The translations under genes were made by a program, and so were the position numbers. 64,000 bases of DNA from an uncultured Alphaproteobacteria bacterium (GTDB taxonomy: Bacteria > Pseudomonadota > Alphaproteobacteria > Rhizobiales > Aestuariivirgaceae). The notes under the pieces are model-generated. The model made no database searches, was not told where the DNA came from, and worked only from the letters and a program-made list of their open reading frames with translations. Below are positions 49,814 to 59,749 of the stretch, in pieces. Where the stretch lies: positions 62,001-126,000 of the forward strand of contig CALMWF010000040.1 in assembly GCA_937873445.1 (NCBI GenBank), given 5' to 3'. The stretch's first letter is position 1, and the number at the start of each line of letters is the position of its first letter.

Positions 49814-51751
49814 ATGCCCCCTCTAACCCCCCTGCTGGACCAGATCCAGACACCGGATGACCTGCGCCGCCTGCCCGCTGAAAAAATGGCGGAAGTGGCC
49901 AGGGAATTGCGCGACGAAACCATTGATGCGGCGGCGCAAACGGGTGGCCATTTCGGCTCCGGCCTGGGGGTGGTCGAACTGACGGTGGCGCTGCACTATG
50001 TCTTTGAAACGCCGCGCGACCGGATCATCTGGGATGTGAGCCATCAGGCCTATCCTCACAAAATTCTGACCGGCCGGCGGGCGGCCATCCGCTCCATTCG
50101 CCAGAAGGACGGTCTTTATGGGTTCACCAAGCGCAGTGAAAGCGCCTTCGACTCCTTCGGCGCGGCCCACTCCTCCACCTCCATTTCGGCGGGGCTGGGC
50201 ATGGCGGTGGCGCGCGACCTGCGCGGCGAAAACAACCATGTGATCTGCGTCATCGGCGACGGGTCGATGAGTGCCGGCATGGCCTATGAGGCGATGAACA
50301 ACGCCGGTGCGGTGGATACGCGACTCATCGTCATTCTCAACGACAACGGCATGTCGATCTCGCCCGCCGTGGGGGCGCTCACCAACTATCTGTCGTGGCT
50401 GGTGTCGTCGCGGCCCTTCCTGTCGCTCCGCGACATTGCCAAGCAACTGGCCAAGAAGTTTCCGCGCAGCCTGCGCACGGCGGCCGAGCGGGCCGATGAA
50501 TATGCCCGCGGCATGCTGACCGGCGGCACGCTGTTCGAGGAGCTGGGCTTCTACTATGTCGGCCCGGTGGATGGGCACGATACCAATACACTCATCAACA
50601 TTCTGCAGAACGTGCGCGACGCCAAGCAGCTTGGCCCCATTCTGGTGCATGTGGTGACGGAGAAGGGCAAGGGGCACCCCTTCGCCAAGGCCGACCCGGA
50701 AAACTATCACGCCATTTCCGGCTTCGACACCGCAACGCTGGAACTGAAGACCTCGACCGCCAACACCCCCACCTTCACCTCGGTTTTTGCCAAGGCGCTG
50801 ATTGCCGAGGCGAGCAAGGACGACAAGATCGTGGGCATTACGGCGGCCATGGCCACGGGCACGGGGCTGGACAAGTTTCAGGCCCAGTTTCCGGAGCGCA
50901 CCTTTGACGTGGGCATTGCCGAACAGCATGCCGTCACCTTTGCCGCCGGTCTGGCGGCGGAGGGGTTCAAGCCGTTCTGCGCCATTTATTCCACCTTCCT
51001 GCAGCGGGCCTATGACCAGGTGGTGCATGATGTGGCGCTGCAGGGCCTGCCGGTGCGCTTCGCCATCGACCGTGCCGGTCTGGTGGGGCAGGACGGGCCG
51101 ACCCATGCCGGCACCTTTGACATCACCTATCTCAGCTCGCTGCCGGGCATGGTGGTGATGGCGGCGGCCGACGAAGCTGAACTGATGCACATGGTGGCCA
51201 CTGCCGCCAGCATCAATGACCGGCCCTGCGCCTTCCGCTATCCGCGCGGCGAGGGCGCTGGCGTTGACCTGCCGGAGGCCGGACAGGTGCTGGAGATCGG
51301 CAAGGGCCGGGTGCTGCGCCAGGGCAAGGATGTGGCCTTCCTGTCGCTGGGCACACGGCTTTCCGAAACCTGCAAGGCGGCGGATGCGCTGGCGGGCAAG
51401 GGGCTCACAGTGACGGTGGCCGATGCCCGCTTTGCCAAGCCGCTGGATGAGGCGCTGGTGCGGCAACTGGTGCTGGGCCACCGGGCGCTGATCACCATCG
51501 AGGAAGGGGCGATTGGCGGCTTTGGCTCGCAGGTTCTGCATTTCCTGGCGGATAACGGCCTGCTCAGTGGTGCTTGTGCGGTGCGCACCATGTTCCTGCC
51601 GGACCGCTTTGTGGCCCATGGCAGCCAGAAGGAACAATATGCCGATGCCGGGCTGATGGCCGGCGACATGGTGGCCCAGGCGCTGAGCGCGCTTGGCCCC
51701 GACAAGGGCCGGTCAGCCGCGGCGCAGAAGCCGGGCCGCCAGCACGCCTAG
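49814..51751 (+). CDS. dxs: 1-deoxy-D-xylulose-5-phosphate synthase
   Basis: 645 residues from 49814, where the conserved [17 protein letters not shown] begins; an in-frame ATG at 49778 is possible and neither has a strong SD. Transketolase-like ThDP enzyme: [21 protein letters not shown], the [18 protein letters not shown] ThDP site, and the pyrimidine domain with [21 protein letters not shown]. It makes DXP from pyruvate and glyceraldehyde 3-phosphate, the first MEP step. The 3' end overlaps the convergent MMPL gene by 39 bp. Confidence 0.96.
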   Translation: MPPLTPLLDQIQTPDDLRRLPAEKMAEVARELRDETIDAAAQTGGHFGSGLGVVELTVALHYVFETPRDRIIWDVSHQAYPHKILTGRRAAIRSIRQKDGLYGFTKRSESAFDSFGAAHSSTSISAGLGMAVARDLRGENNHVICVIGDGSMSAGMAYEAMNNAGAVDTRLIVILNDNGMSISPAVGALTNYLSWLVSSRPFLSLRDIAKQLAKKFPRSLRTAAERADEYARGMLTGGTLFEELGFYYVGPVDGHDTNTLINILQNVRDAKQLGPILVHVVTEKGKGHPFAKADPENYHAISGFDTATLELKTSTANTPTFTSVFAKALIAEASKDDKIVGITAAMATGTGLDKFQAQFPERTFDVGIAEQHAVTFAAGLAAEGFKPFCAIYSTFLQRAYDQVVHDVALQGLPVRFAIDRAGLVGQDGPTHAGTFDITYLSSLPGMVVMAAADEAELMHMVATAASINDRPCAFRYPRGEGAGVDLPEAGQVLEIGKGRVLRQGKDVAFLSLGTRLSETCKAADALAGKGLTVTVADARFAKPLDEALVRQLVLGHRALITIEEGAIGGFGSQVLHFLADNGLLSGACAVRTMFLPDRFVAHGSQKEQYADAGLMAGDMVAQALSALGPDKGRSAAAQKPGRQHA

Positions 51752-54307
51752 TTCCTGGGCCAGCGAGCTGCGCACCAGCACCTCGGCGGCGGCAAAGGCC
51801 AGAAGGGGCAGCACCAGCACCAGGGCCGTATCGTGCAGGGTTGACGATCCCACCACAAACAGCGGTGCGGCGCAGGCCAGCACCACCAGCAGAATGCCCG
51901 CGCCTTCGGCCTTGATGGCGCCGAAATGATTGCCCTGCCCCAAGGCCCGCGAGCGGATGAGGGGCAGCATGTTCAGGGTGAAGCCCATGACAATGGCGGT
52001 CATCAGGGCGGGCAGGTTCTGTGGCGTTATCACCACGCCGGACAGGGCCAGAAACGACCATGCCGCCATGACGCCCACGGCGAAACTGCCCATGCTGGCA
52101 GACCATGACACAATGCGGCGGCTGACGATGAGGATGATGGCGGCGGCGGCCATGAGACCGAGGCCCGCAGCAATGAAGAACAGGCGGCGCAGCGCCAGGG
52201 CGGCCTTGGCTGCCGCCAGCGCCCGGTCCACCGGCGCGAGGCCGAAGTCCTCAAGTTTTTCGGCCAGGGCGGCCGCCGACAGGCCGCGCACCGGCTCGAC
52301 GCTCAAGCGGTAGATGCCTTCGGGCGAAAGAAACAGGTCCCGAAGGCGGCTATCCAGGCTGGCAACAGCCGGTGGTTCCAGCCCGGCCAGCAGATTGGCC
52401 GTGGTGGCTGCCTGATCAAAGCGGGCAAACAGCAGGGTTTCCAGGCGCAGCAGGGCAACATCAGGATTGTGTGCCTGCTCGCCCAAGAGCAGCAGGCTGC
52501 GGCGAAAGTCCTGGGCGGCGGCGCTCAGTTCGGCGGGTGTGTGGGGCGCATTGGCAATGGCCTTGAGGCTGACGTCCAGCGCCGTGAACTGTTCCTCGGC
52601 GGTCATGTCCATCTCGGCCATGGTGGCGGGATTGGCGTGGGGAAAGACATCCCGCAGCGGGGCAAGCAGGGCCAGCTTGTCCGGCACATCGGCGGGCAGG
52701 AAGGCCCCCAGCCAGCGCACCGCCTTGACCCCCTGCACCTCACGCAGGCGGGCAATCTTGTTTTCAGCCGCATCCGGGCTGTCGGCCAGAATCTGCACCG
52801 CCACAGCATGGGCGCTGGCGGCAGGTTCACCGGACGAAAAAACCACCGGCGGCACCAGGGTAAGGCCGACAAAGGCCACAACCGCCGCCGCCACCGCCAG
52901 CGGACGGCGCCAGGCGCCATCCCAGTCCCAGGGCGGCACCCAGCGGCGCAGCGGCGGCACGACCGGGTCCATCGGGGGCAGAAACCTCTGCATGGTGTGG
53001 AGCAGCACTGGTCCCAGGGTGAACACGCTGGCCAGGGCGGCTGACAGGGCCGTGACCAGCACCACCGACAGGCGCTCCATGGCGGCAAGGCCGGTGGTAA
53101 ACCAGCCCGCCCAGAAGAGAATGAGCGCCAGGGTCAGCGCTGCCAGCCGCGGGCCGTCGCGCTGGGCGGCCAGCATCCAGCTCCCCGCGGCGGAACGGCT
53201 GCCGTCGTCATTTTCCACCATGGCAATGGCGAGATGGGTGGCAAGCGGCAGCATCACCGGACCGGCAATCACCGGCAGCAGCCACAGATCACGCGGTGCC
53301 GGGGGCCAGATGAGGGCGGCAAGCAACAGGGCCGGCGCCAGCGCCGCCAGCACCGGCAGACTGACCAGAGCCACCAGCCTGAGCTCGCCGAAGAGCACCA
53401 GGAATGTGGCGGCAACGAAGGCCAGCGCCATGCCAAGACCGGTGATCCACTGCAGGGGGGTGAGATCACCCAGGCGATCGGGCACCACCGGCAGGCCTTC
53501 CACCCTGGTGGTGACCACGCCACCCGGCGGGGCAGCCAGGACCAGTTCCCTGCGCACCCGCTGGGCGGCAGCGGCATTCTGGTCCGGCAGGGGCCAGGCA
53601 ATGACCAGTGCCTCGCTGGCGCCGGGCTGAAAGGACAGGCCTGCCACTTCCCGCCAGTCCAGTTCGGCCGGATTGCCGGCCACCTGCGAGCGGATGGAGG
53701 CGCCGGCCGCACGGAACAGCCGGTCCAGCCCCTGCGGCTGGCGGCCCTGTTCAACGGCGGCTGTCACCTCGCGTAGCAGAATGTTGAGGCCGCCGACGCT
53801 GGGCTTGGCGGCAATGGCGCGAAACAGCGGCGCGAGTGCCGTGGCCGTGGCCACCCGCTGGGCAATGTCATCAGCCGACAGATAGAGCAGCGCGTTGCGC
53901 TCGTAATAGGGCCCCTGCCCCGGCATCAGCACCACATGGAACAGGCTGGTCTCAGCCTCCAGGGCACGGGCGAGACGGGTCTGGGCGGTCTGGCGGCTGG
54001 CGGCATCGGCGCTGGTGAGATGAATGGTGATGAGGCCATCAAGATTGGGGAACTGGCGCTCCAGTTCAGCCAGGCGGTCGGCATGGACCGAGGGGATGGC
54101 GCGGGCATCCGGCAGGTCGTGACCCTGGGGAAACAGCAGCAGGGTGAGCGCCAGACTCAGCCCAACAATGGCACCCCAGATGGCCAGCACCTGAACCGGA
54201 AAGCGCAGCACGCCGCGCACCACACGGGCAAACAGATTGGGTTTCAGACGCGGCACCGGCGACGGCGCCTGCCGGAAGGGGCTGTGCCACTGCTGCCAGT
54301 CCTGCAT
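51713..54307 (-). CDS. MMPL/RND-type exporter, HpnN-like
   Basis: 864 residues with GGAG before the ATG. Twelve predicted helices in two halves, each with a large periplasmic loop. The first helix is [21 protein letters not shown]. The first helix cluster starts at [31 protein letters not shown] and the second at [20 protein letters not shown]. The size and pattern fit HpnN, the transporter moving hopanoids to the outer membrane. No other hpn gene is nearby, but dxs, the isoprenoid entry enzyme, is convergent and overlapping. A lipid cargo is inferred. Confidence 0.8.
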   Translation of the reverse strand: MQDWQQWHSPFRQAPSPVPRLKPNLFARVVRGVLRFPVQVLAIWGAIVGLSLALTLLLFPQGHDLPDARAIPSVHADRLAELERQFPNLDGLITIHLTSADAASRQTAQTRLARALEAETSLFHVVLMPGQGPYYERNALLYLSADDIAQRVATATALAPLFRAIAAKPSVGGLNILLREVTAAVEQGRQPQGLDRLFRAAGASIRSQVAGNPAELDWREVAGLSFQPGASEALVIAWPLPDQNAAAAQRVRRELVLAAPPGGVVTTRVEGLPVVPDRLGDLTPLQWITGLGMALAFVAATFLVLFGELRLVALVSLPVLAALAPALLLAALIWPPAPRDLWLLPVIAGPVMLPLATHLAIAMVENDDGSRSAAGSWMLAAQRDGPRLAALTLALILFWAGWFTTGLAAMERLSVVLVTALSAALASVFTLGPVLLHTMQRFLPPMDPVVPPLRRWVPPWDWDGAWRRPLAVAAAVVAFVGLTLVPPVVFSSGEPAASAHAVAVQILADSPDAAENKIARLREVQGVKAVRWLGAFLPADVPDKLALLAPLRDVFPHANPATMAEMDMTAEEQFTALDVSLKAIANAPHTPAELSAAAQDFRRSLLLLGEQAHNPDVALLRLETLLFARFDQAATTANLLAGLEPPAVASLDSRLRDLFLSPEGIYRLSVEPVRGLSAAALAEKLEDFGLAPVDRALAAAKAALALRRLFFIAAGLGLMAAAAIILIVSRRIVSWSASMGSFAVGVMAAWSFLALSGVVITPQNLPALMTAIVMGFTLNMLPLIRSRALGQGNHFGAIKAEGAGILLVVLACAAPLFVVGSSTLHDTALVLVLPLLAFAAAEVLVRSSLAQELGVLAARLLRRG

Positions 54308-54424
54308 TCAACTCCGTCGCCAAAAGCGCACCGCCACCCACAGCAGAGCAACCTGTGTCATCATAGGCATGGAACAGTGCGCTGCCAATGTGTCCTGCTG
54401 CACTGGCAACAGCAACCGGACAGA

Positions 54425-55237
54425 TCAGGGCCCGGCCGCAGCAGCAGCCTCGTCCTGTTTTTTCAACTGCCGGTAGCGGTGGATGCTGAAGGGTATGAGA
54501 AGGATGTAGCCCAGCCAGATGATGAGCAGCGTGGTCCACGGGAAGGCAACCAGCAGCACGATGACCATGGCGGCAGCGGCCAGCATGGGCATGTAGTTCT
54601 CACGCGGCACGGCGGAGCCGCCCGCCTTGCCTGAAAAGGTGGGCACCCGGCTGACCATCAGGAAGGCGACCAGCATGAGATAGGGGGCAATGATCCAGCC
54701 GAAGCGGTGGGCGTCATCAAACAGGCCAAGGAAGCCCATGTAGAAGGGCACCATGGCAAGACCTGCCCCGGCGGGAGCGGGAATGCCGGTGAAGAAGCCT
54801 GCTGCCCAGGCGGGCTTTTTCGGATCATCGAGCATGACATTGAAGCGGGCGAGGCGCAGCGCACAGCCGATGGACAGCATGAGGGCGGCAACCCAGCCCA
54901 TGGTGCGCATGTGGTTGAGCGCCCAGAAATAGATGAGAATGGCCGGAGCGACACCGAAGTTCACGAAGTCGGCCAGAGAGTCCAGTTCGGCGCCGAAGCG
55001 CGAGGTGCCCTTGAGATAACGGGCAAGGCGACCGTCCACCGCGTCGAGAACAATGGCAAGGATGACGGCCGAAACGGCCAGCTGATAGCGCCCCTCCAGA
55101 CCGACCCGAATGGCGGTGACGCCGCTGCACAGGGCCAGAAGGGTGATGAGGTTGGGGGCGAGAAAGCGGAGCGGAATGCGCGACAGCCGGTCCATCGGCA
55201 GGTGTTCGGGCGGCGGGCTGAGGGGATCGTCCTGCAT
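54425..55237 (-). CDS. pssA: CDP-diacylglycerol-serine O-phosphatidyltransferase
   Basis: 270 residues, ATG with AGGATCC. The CDP-alcohol phosphotransferase signature is present as AVDGRLARYLKGTSRFGAELDSLADFVNFG, with the expected DG-x2-AR-x8-G-x3-D-x3-D spacing. Six to eight helices. It makes phosphatidylserine at the membrane. It follows psd by 8 bp in one operon; together they produce phosphatidylethanolamine. Confidence 0.95.
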   Translation of the reverse strand: MQDDPLSPPPEHLPMDRLSRIPLRFLAPNLITLLALCSGVTAIRVGLEGRYQLAVSAVILAIVLDAVDGRLARYLKGTSRFGAELDSLADFVNFGVAPAILIYFWALNHMRTMGWVAALMLSIGCALRLARFNVMLDDPKKPAWAAGFFTGIPAPAGAGLAMVPFYMGFLGLFDDAHRFGWIIAPYLMLVAFLMVSRVPTFSGKAGGSAVPRENYMPMLAAAAMVIVLLVAFPWTTLLIIWLGYILLIPFSIHRYRQLKKQDEAAAAAGP

Positions 55238-55245
55238 CGGGGATC

Positions 55246-55950
55246 CTATTGGCTGCGCCCGCAGCGCGGGGCAACACTGCGGCCCAGTTCCGCCAGCACA
55301 GTTTCTCCGGCGATGGCGCGCTGGCCCAGACAGGCGAGAACAGCAGTGCCCTCCGGCACATAGACATCAACCCGGCTGCCGAAGCGGATGAGTCCGAAGC
55401 GTTCCCCGGCGGCAAGCCCCTGTCCCTCGCCCACGAACTTGACGATGCGGCGGGCCACCAGACCGGCAATCTGCACCACCCCGATGCGGCTGTTGTCGGC
55501 GCGCTCAATGGTGAGCGCCTGACGCTCATTATCCTCGCTGGCCTTGTCCAGTTCGGCATTGATGAAGGCGCCGGGCACATAGGTGATGCGGGCGATGCGG
55601 CCGGCCACGGGGCTGCGGTTCACATGCACGTCAAAGACATTCATGAACACGGAAATGCGGGTGTGCGGCTGGCGCGGCAGGTCAAGCTCGGCCGGCGGCA
55701 CCACGCTTTCAATGGCGCTGACCCGGCCGTCGGCGGGAGAAATCACCAGCGCATCATCGATGGGCGTGACGCGCGGCGGGTCGCGGAAGAAATAGGCGCA
55801 CCACAGGGTAAGCACGATGCCAAACCAGGTGAGGACGCGCCAGTCCATGAGCCAGAAAACGAAGGCCACGGCGGCAAAGATGGCGATGAAGCGCCAACCC
55901 TCGGGGTGGATGGGCACAAAGGTTTTGCTGATGGTGTCCACAAGCGACAT
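55246..55950 (-). CDS. psd: Phosphatidylserine decarboxylase proenzyme
   Basis: 234 residues, short (class without the long N-terminus). N-terminal helices ([30 protein letters not shown]) precede [18 protein letters not shown]. The self-cleavage site is GS in [16 protein letters not shown]; the Ser becomes the pyruvoyl group. It decarboxylates phosphatidylserine to phosphatidylethanolamine. AAGGGG upstream. Confidence 0.96.
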   Translation of the reverse strand: MSLVDTISKTFVPIHPEGWRFIAIFAAVAFVFWLMDWRVLTWFGIVLTLWCAYFFRDPPRVTPIDDALVISPADGRVSAIESVVPPAELDLPRQPHTRISVFMNVFDVHVNRSPVAGRIARITYVPGAFINAELDKASEDNERQALTIERADNSRIGVVQIAGLVARRIVKFVGEGQGLAAGERFGLIRFGSRVDVYVPEGTAVLACLGQRAIAGETVLAELGRSVAPRCGRSQ

Positions 55951-55991
55951 GGTTCTGGTCTAGCCCCTTTGCCGGAAATTGCAACTTGGCA

Positions 55992-57854
55992 TTAGGACAC
56001 GGGCGAAGCCAGCGCCTGATCTTCGGCCAGACGGCGACGGGCCTCCTCGGCCTCCTGCTGGCGCGACCACATGCGGGCATAGAGCCCCCGTTTCTTCAGC
56101 AGTCTGGCATGGGTGCCGCGCTCGGCAATGCGGCCCTGATCGAGCACAATGATCTCATCAGCATCGACAATGGTGGAGAGCCGGTGGGCAATGACCAGGG
56201 TGGTGCGGTCACGCGAGACGCGGCGCAGCGACTCCTGAATTTCACGTTCGGTGAAACTGTCGAGGGCCGAGGTGGCCTCGTCGAGCACCAGAATGGGCGG
56301 CCCCTTCAGAATGGTGCGGGCAATGGAGACGCGCTGCTTTTCACCGCCGGACAGCTTGAGGCCGCGTTCGCCGACCAGCGAGTCATAGGTCTTCGGCAGG
56401 CTCATGACGAAGTCATGGATCTGGGCGAGCCTGGCCGCCGCCTCCACCTCGGCGTCGGTGGCATCAGGCCGGCCATAGCGGATGTTGTAACGCACCGTGT
56501 CGTTGAACAGCACCGTGTCCTGCGGCACCATGCCGATGGCGGCACGCAGGCTCTTCTGGGTGACATGGGCAATGTCCTGGCCGTCAATGGTGATGCGGCC
56601 GCCGGTCACGTCATAGAAGCGGTAGAGCAGACGCGAGATGGTGGACTTGCCCGCCCCCGATGGGCCGACGATGGCAACCGTATGACCGGCGGGCACGGTG
56701 AAGGAAATGCCCTTGAGAATGGGGCGTTCGGGATCATAGGCGAAGGACACATCCTCGAAGGTGAGCTGGGCCTTGTCGACCGCAAGGGGCGTTGCGTCGG
56801 GTGCGTCGCTGATTTCGGCATTGACCGCCAGCAAATGAAGCATGCCTTCCACGTCAATGAGGCCCTGCTTGATTTCACGGTAGGAGGAACCGACGAAATT
56901 CAGGGGCACATAGAGCTGGATCAGCAGCGCATTGATCATTACGAAATCGCCGATGGTGGAGCGGCCCTGGTAGATAGCCCAGGCCGACAGCGCCATGACG
57001 ATGGTGAGGCCGATGGTGTAGATCACCGTCTGGCCGGAGTTGAGGAAGGCGAGCGACACCCAGGTTTTGCGCGCTGCCTCCTCATAGCGGCGCATGGAGG
57101 CGTCGAAGCGGCCGGTCTCGTGGTCCTCGTTGCCGAAATATTTCACCGTCTCGAAGTTGAGCAGCGAGTCGATGGCCTTGGTGCTGGCGTCGGTGTCGGC
57201 CTCGTTCATGGCCCGGCGGATGCCGATGCGCCATTCGGTGGCGGCATAGGTGAACCACAGATAAAGGGCTGCCGTGACCAGAATGATGGCCGCATAAATC
57301 CAGCCGAAGGACCAGATGAGGACACCCGCCACCATGGCGATTTCCAGCACGGTGGGAAAGGTGTTGAACAGCGAAAAGCGCAGCACCGTGTCAACGCCGT
57401 TGGTGCCGCGCGAGATGATGCGCGACAGGCCGCCAGTGCGCCGTTCCAGATGGAATTTCAGCGACAGGGCGTGGAGGTGGCGGAAGGTTCTGATGGCCAG
57501 TTCGCGCACCGCGCGCTGGCCGACCTTGGCGAAGACGGCGTCACGGAACTGGGCCATCACCACCATCATGATGCGGCCCATGCCATAGGCCAGCACCAGG
57601 AAGAACGGCACGGTGAAGGCGATGGCCGCCGGATTGCCGGAGGCGGTGAGCGCATCGGTGGCGTATTTGAAGGCGTAGGGGGTGGCGATGGTGACCACCT
57701 TGGACAGGACCAGCGCCACCAGCGCCACCACCACGCGCGCCTTCAGGTCGGGCCTGCCCTCGGGCCACAGATAGGGCAGCAGGCCCTTCAGGGTCTGCCA
57801 TTGATCGCCGTCACCGGAAAAGGCCGGATCGGCCATGGTGGTGTGTCTGCGCAT
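55992..57854 (-). CDS. Atm1-type heavy-metal/glutathione-conjugate ABC exporter
   Basis: 620 residues; starts at MRRHTT or six codons later, both with weak SDs. The transmembrane domain carries the Atm1 signature LERRTGGLSRIISRGTNGVD and the glutathione-binding-region-like NFETVKYFGNEDHE. The ATPase has Walker A GPSGAGKST, signature LSGGEKQR and Walker B ILVLDEATSALD. It is a homodimeric half-transporter that exports glutathione polysulfide or metal-glutathione species. It lies downstream of the LysM gene on the same strand with a 22-bp gap. Confidence 0.92.
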   Translation of the reverse strand: MRRHTTMADPAFSGDGDQWQTLKGLLPYLWPEGRPDLKARVVVALVALVLSKVVTIATPYAFKYATDALTASGNPAAIAFTVPFFLVLAYGMGRIMMVVMAQFRDAVFAKVGQRAVRELAIRTFRHLHALSLKFHLERRTGGLSRIISRGTNGVDTVLRFSLFNTFPTVLEIAMVAGVLIWSFGWIYAAIILVTAALYLWFTYAATEWRIGIRRAMNEADTDASTKAIDSLLNFETVKYFGNEDHETGRFDASMRRYEEAARKTWVSLAFLNSGQTVIYTIGLTIVMALSAWAIYQGRSTIGDFVMINALLIQLYVPLNFVGSSYREIKQGLIDVEGMLHLLAVNAEISDAPDATPLAVDKAQLTFEDVSFAYDPERPILKGISFTVPAGHTVAIVGPSGAGKSTISRLLYRFYDVTGGRITIDGQDIAHVTQKSLRAAIGMVPQDTVLFNDTVRYNIRYGRPDATDAEVEAAARLAQIHDFVMSLPKTYDSLVGERGLKLSGGEKQRVSIARTILKGPPILVLDEATSALDSFTEREIQESLRRVSRDRTTLVIAHRLSTIVDADEIIVLDQGRIAERGTHARLLKKRGLYARMWSRQQEAEEARRRLAEDQALASPVS

Positions 57855-57876
57855 GTGCTGTTAATCCGTTGACTGA

Positions 57877-59010
57877 TTATTCCGCCCTGGGCGTGAGGAA
57901 GATCTGGCCGGGATAGATCAGGCGCGGATTACGGATCTGATCCTTGTTGGCCTCGTAGATCACCGTGTATTTGATGCCCTTGCCATAAATCTTGCGCGAC
58001 AGGCGCCAGAGGTTGTTGCCGGGCTGGATGACGATGCGGTCGGCGGCCGCGGCTTCCGCTCTGGCAGGTGGCGTGGCAGCAGCCAGCCTGGCGGGGTCTT
58101 CGCGCAGGAAGGGCAGTTCGACCCGGCTGATGACCGAGCCGTCGCTGGCCAATTCATCAGTGCGCAGGCTGTGGGTGCCGGGGCTGACAACACTGCCGCC
58201 CGGCACGGTCCACGCGCCATCCGGGCCGACGGCGGTTTCGCCGGCGGGCGCATTGTCAACATAGAGACGCACCGTGTTGCCCGGTGTGCCGTGGCCGGAA
58301 AAGACGATGTTGCCCTGCTGGTCATAGTCCACAGCATTGAGGGTGACCGTCTTGCCATCACCCGCCGGGGCGGCCGGGGCAGCCGGGGTGGGCGGCGCGG
58401 CGGCTGGGGCGGGCGTTGCAGCCGGCCCGGAAGCGGCCGCCACCACGGTGGTGTTGGGCTTGGCGGGATCGATCACTGCCACCATGGCCGCACCCTCGGC
58501 ATTGGGCTTCACCGCCACGGCCACGGTCTGCTGCGAGGGTGTGACCTTGCCGTCCTGGGCCACTTCAAGGGTCAGCGTTCCGGCGCCGGGCTTGAGCGGC
58601 TGGCCGGGGATAATGACAAAGGCGCCGGTGGCGTCGGCGGTGGCGGTGCCCACGCTGTCACCATTGAGTTTCAGCGTCACGGCGGCACCGGGCAGGGCGC
58701 GGCCCGCCACGACAGTGTCGCCATTGGGCTCCACCCGCACGGTGTCGAAGGTGGGAATGGCGGGGTCTGGCAGGGCGGCGGGGTTTTCCGGCGTGACGGC
58801 GGCGGGCGCGGTGGCGGAGTCCGGGGTGCCGGGTGCCGTCTCGGCTGGTGTATCCGCTGCGGGCTGGCCGAGGGAAGCAAGCCCCCCCGGAAGCTGCGGC
58901 CCGGCGACGTAGTAAAGGCCGCCCAGAGTGGCCGCCGCCAGAGCCGTCAGGCCGGTGAATACCCACAGCGGATTGTGGGGCTTGCGCTGGTTCTGTTGTG
59001 TGTCCGTCAT
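57877..59010 (-). CDS. LysM-domain protein with single N-terminal anchor
   Basis: 377 residues from the ATG at 59010; an ATG four codons upstream is equally possible. A short cytoplasmic start leads to one membrane helix (LWVFTGLTALAAATLGGLYYV). A long Ala/Pro/Thr-rich periplasmic stretch follows with Ig-like repeats such as GRALPGAAVTLKLNGDSVGTATADATGAFVI and GHGTPGNTVRLYVDNAPAGETAVGPDGAWTV. A C-terminal LysM motif (GNNLWRLSRKIYGKGIKYTVIYEANKDQIRN) would bind peptidoglycan. This is the architecture of alphaproteobacterial LysM/Ig proteins of the cell envelope. Confidence 0.9.
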   Translation of the reverse strand: MTDTQQNQRKPHNPLWVFTGLTALAAATLGGLYYVAGPQLPGGLASLGQPAADTPAETAPGTPDSATAPAAVTPENPAALPDPAIPTFDTVRVEPNGDTVVAGRALPGAAVTLKLNGDSVGTATADATGAFVIIPGQPLKPGAGTLTLEVAQDGKVTPSQQTVAVAVKPNAEGAAMVAVIDPAKPNTTVVAAASGPAATPAPAAAPPTPAAPAAPAGDGKTVTLNAVDYDQQGNIVFSGHGTPGNTVRLYVDNAPAGETAVGPDGAWTVPGGSVVSPGTHSLRTDELASDGSVISRVELPFLREDPARLAAATPPARAEAAAADRIVIQPGNNLWRLSRKIYGKGIKYTVIYEANKDQIRNPRLIYPGQIFLTPRAE

Positions 59011-59146
59011 GATGCTATGCATGTCTCGCCCGCGCATTGGTCTTGCGGGGGCGGCCTGTCCCTGTGTTAGACTCCCGACCCTGGGCCCTACATAGGGCCT
59101 TGGCGGCTGTTTCGCAAAGCGTCCGCACCCTTCCGGAGGAGATTTC

Positions 59147-59749
59147 ATGACCCGCCCGCCCCACACGCTCTGCGTTTATTGCGGTTCCGGCACGGGAAAG
59201 AACCCCGCCTTCATGGCGGCGGCGCGCACCCTGGGGCTGGCCTTGGCCGAGGCCGGGATCGGCCTGGTCTATGGCGGCGGCAGCATTGGCCTGATGGGTG
59301 AAGTGGCCCGGACCGTTCTGGCGCAAGGCGGCCATGTTACGGGAATCATTCCGGATTTTCTGGTGAAGGCGGAACGCATGCTGGACGGCGTGTCGGAACT
59401 GATCGTCACCCGCACCATGCATGAGCGCAAAATGACCATGTTCGAGCGCGCCACCGGCTTTGTCGCCCTGCCCGGCGGCCTCGGCACGCTGGAGGAACTC
59501 ACGGAAATTTCAACCTGGGCGCAGCTCGACCGGCACCAGAAGCCCATCATCCTGTGCAATGTGGAGGGCTATTGGGACCCCTATCTCACCCTGTTGCAGC
59601 ACATGCGTGAGGAAACCTTCATCCGCGCCAACGGCGAGTTCACCATGGATGTGGTGAAGACCGCGGAGGATGTGATTCCGGCCTATGAATTCCGGCAGCA
59701 GCGGCTGAAGGCGCAGCCGCCGGGCCAGGCGCTGCACCGCCATTTGTGA
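59147..59749 (+). CDS. LOG-family nucleotide phosphoribohydrolase
   Basis: 200 residues, GGAGG before the ATG. The Rossmann-like start VYCGSGTGKNPAFMAAARTLG and the PGGLGTLEELTEI signature with RTMHERKM are those of cytokinin riboside 5'-monophosphate phosphoribohydrolases (LOG, formerly called lysine decarboxylase-like). It cleaves the N-glycosidic bond of nucleoside monophosphates such as AMP. It is divergent from the LysM gene, and its stop directly abuts the convergent cimA stop. Confidence 0.92.
   Translation: MTRPPHTLCVYCGSGTGKNPAFMAAARTLGLALAEAGIGLVYGGGSIGLMGEVARTVLAQGGHVTGIIPDFLVKAERMLDGVSELIVTRTMHERKMTMFERATGFVALPGGLGTLEELTEISTWAQLDRHQKPIILCNVEGYWDPYLTLLQHMREETFIRANGEFTMDVVKTAEDVIPAYEFRQQRLKAQPPGQALHRHL

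Noticed and set aside
49823-51637. 604-residue ORF opposite dxs
   Set aside because: Antisense shadow of a highly conserved enzyme gene.
55986-57872. 628-residue ORF opposite the Atm1-type exporter
   Set aside because: Antisense shadow; composition is Gly/His/Asp-rich with no domain.
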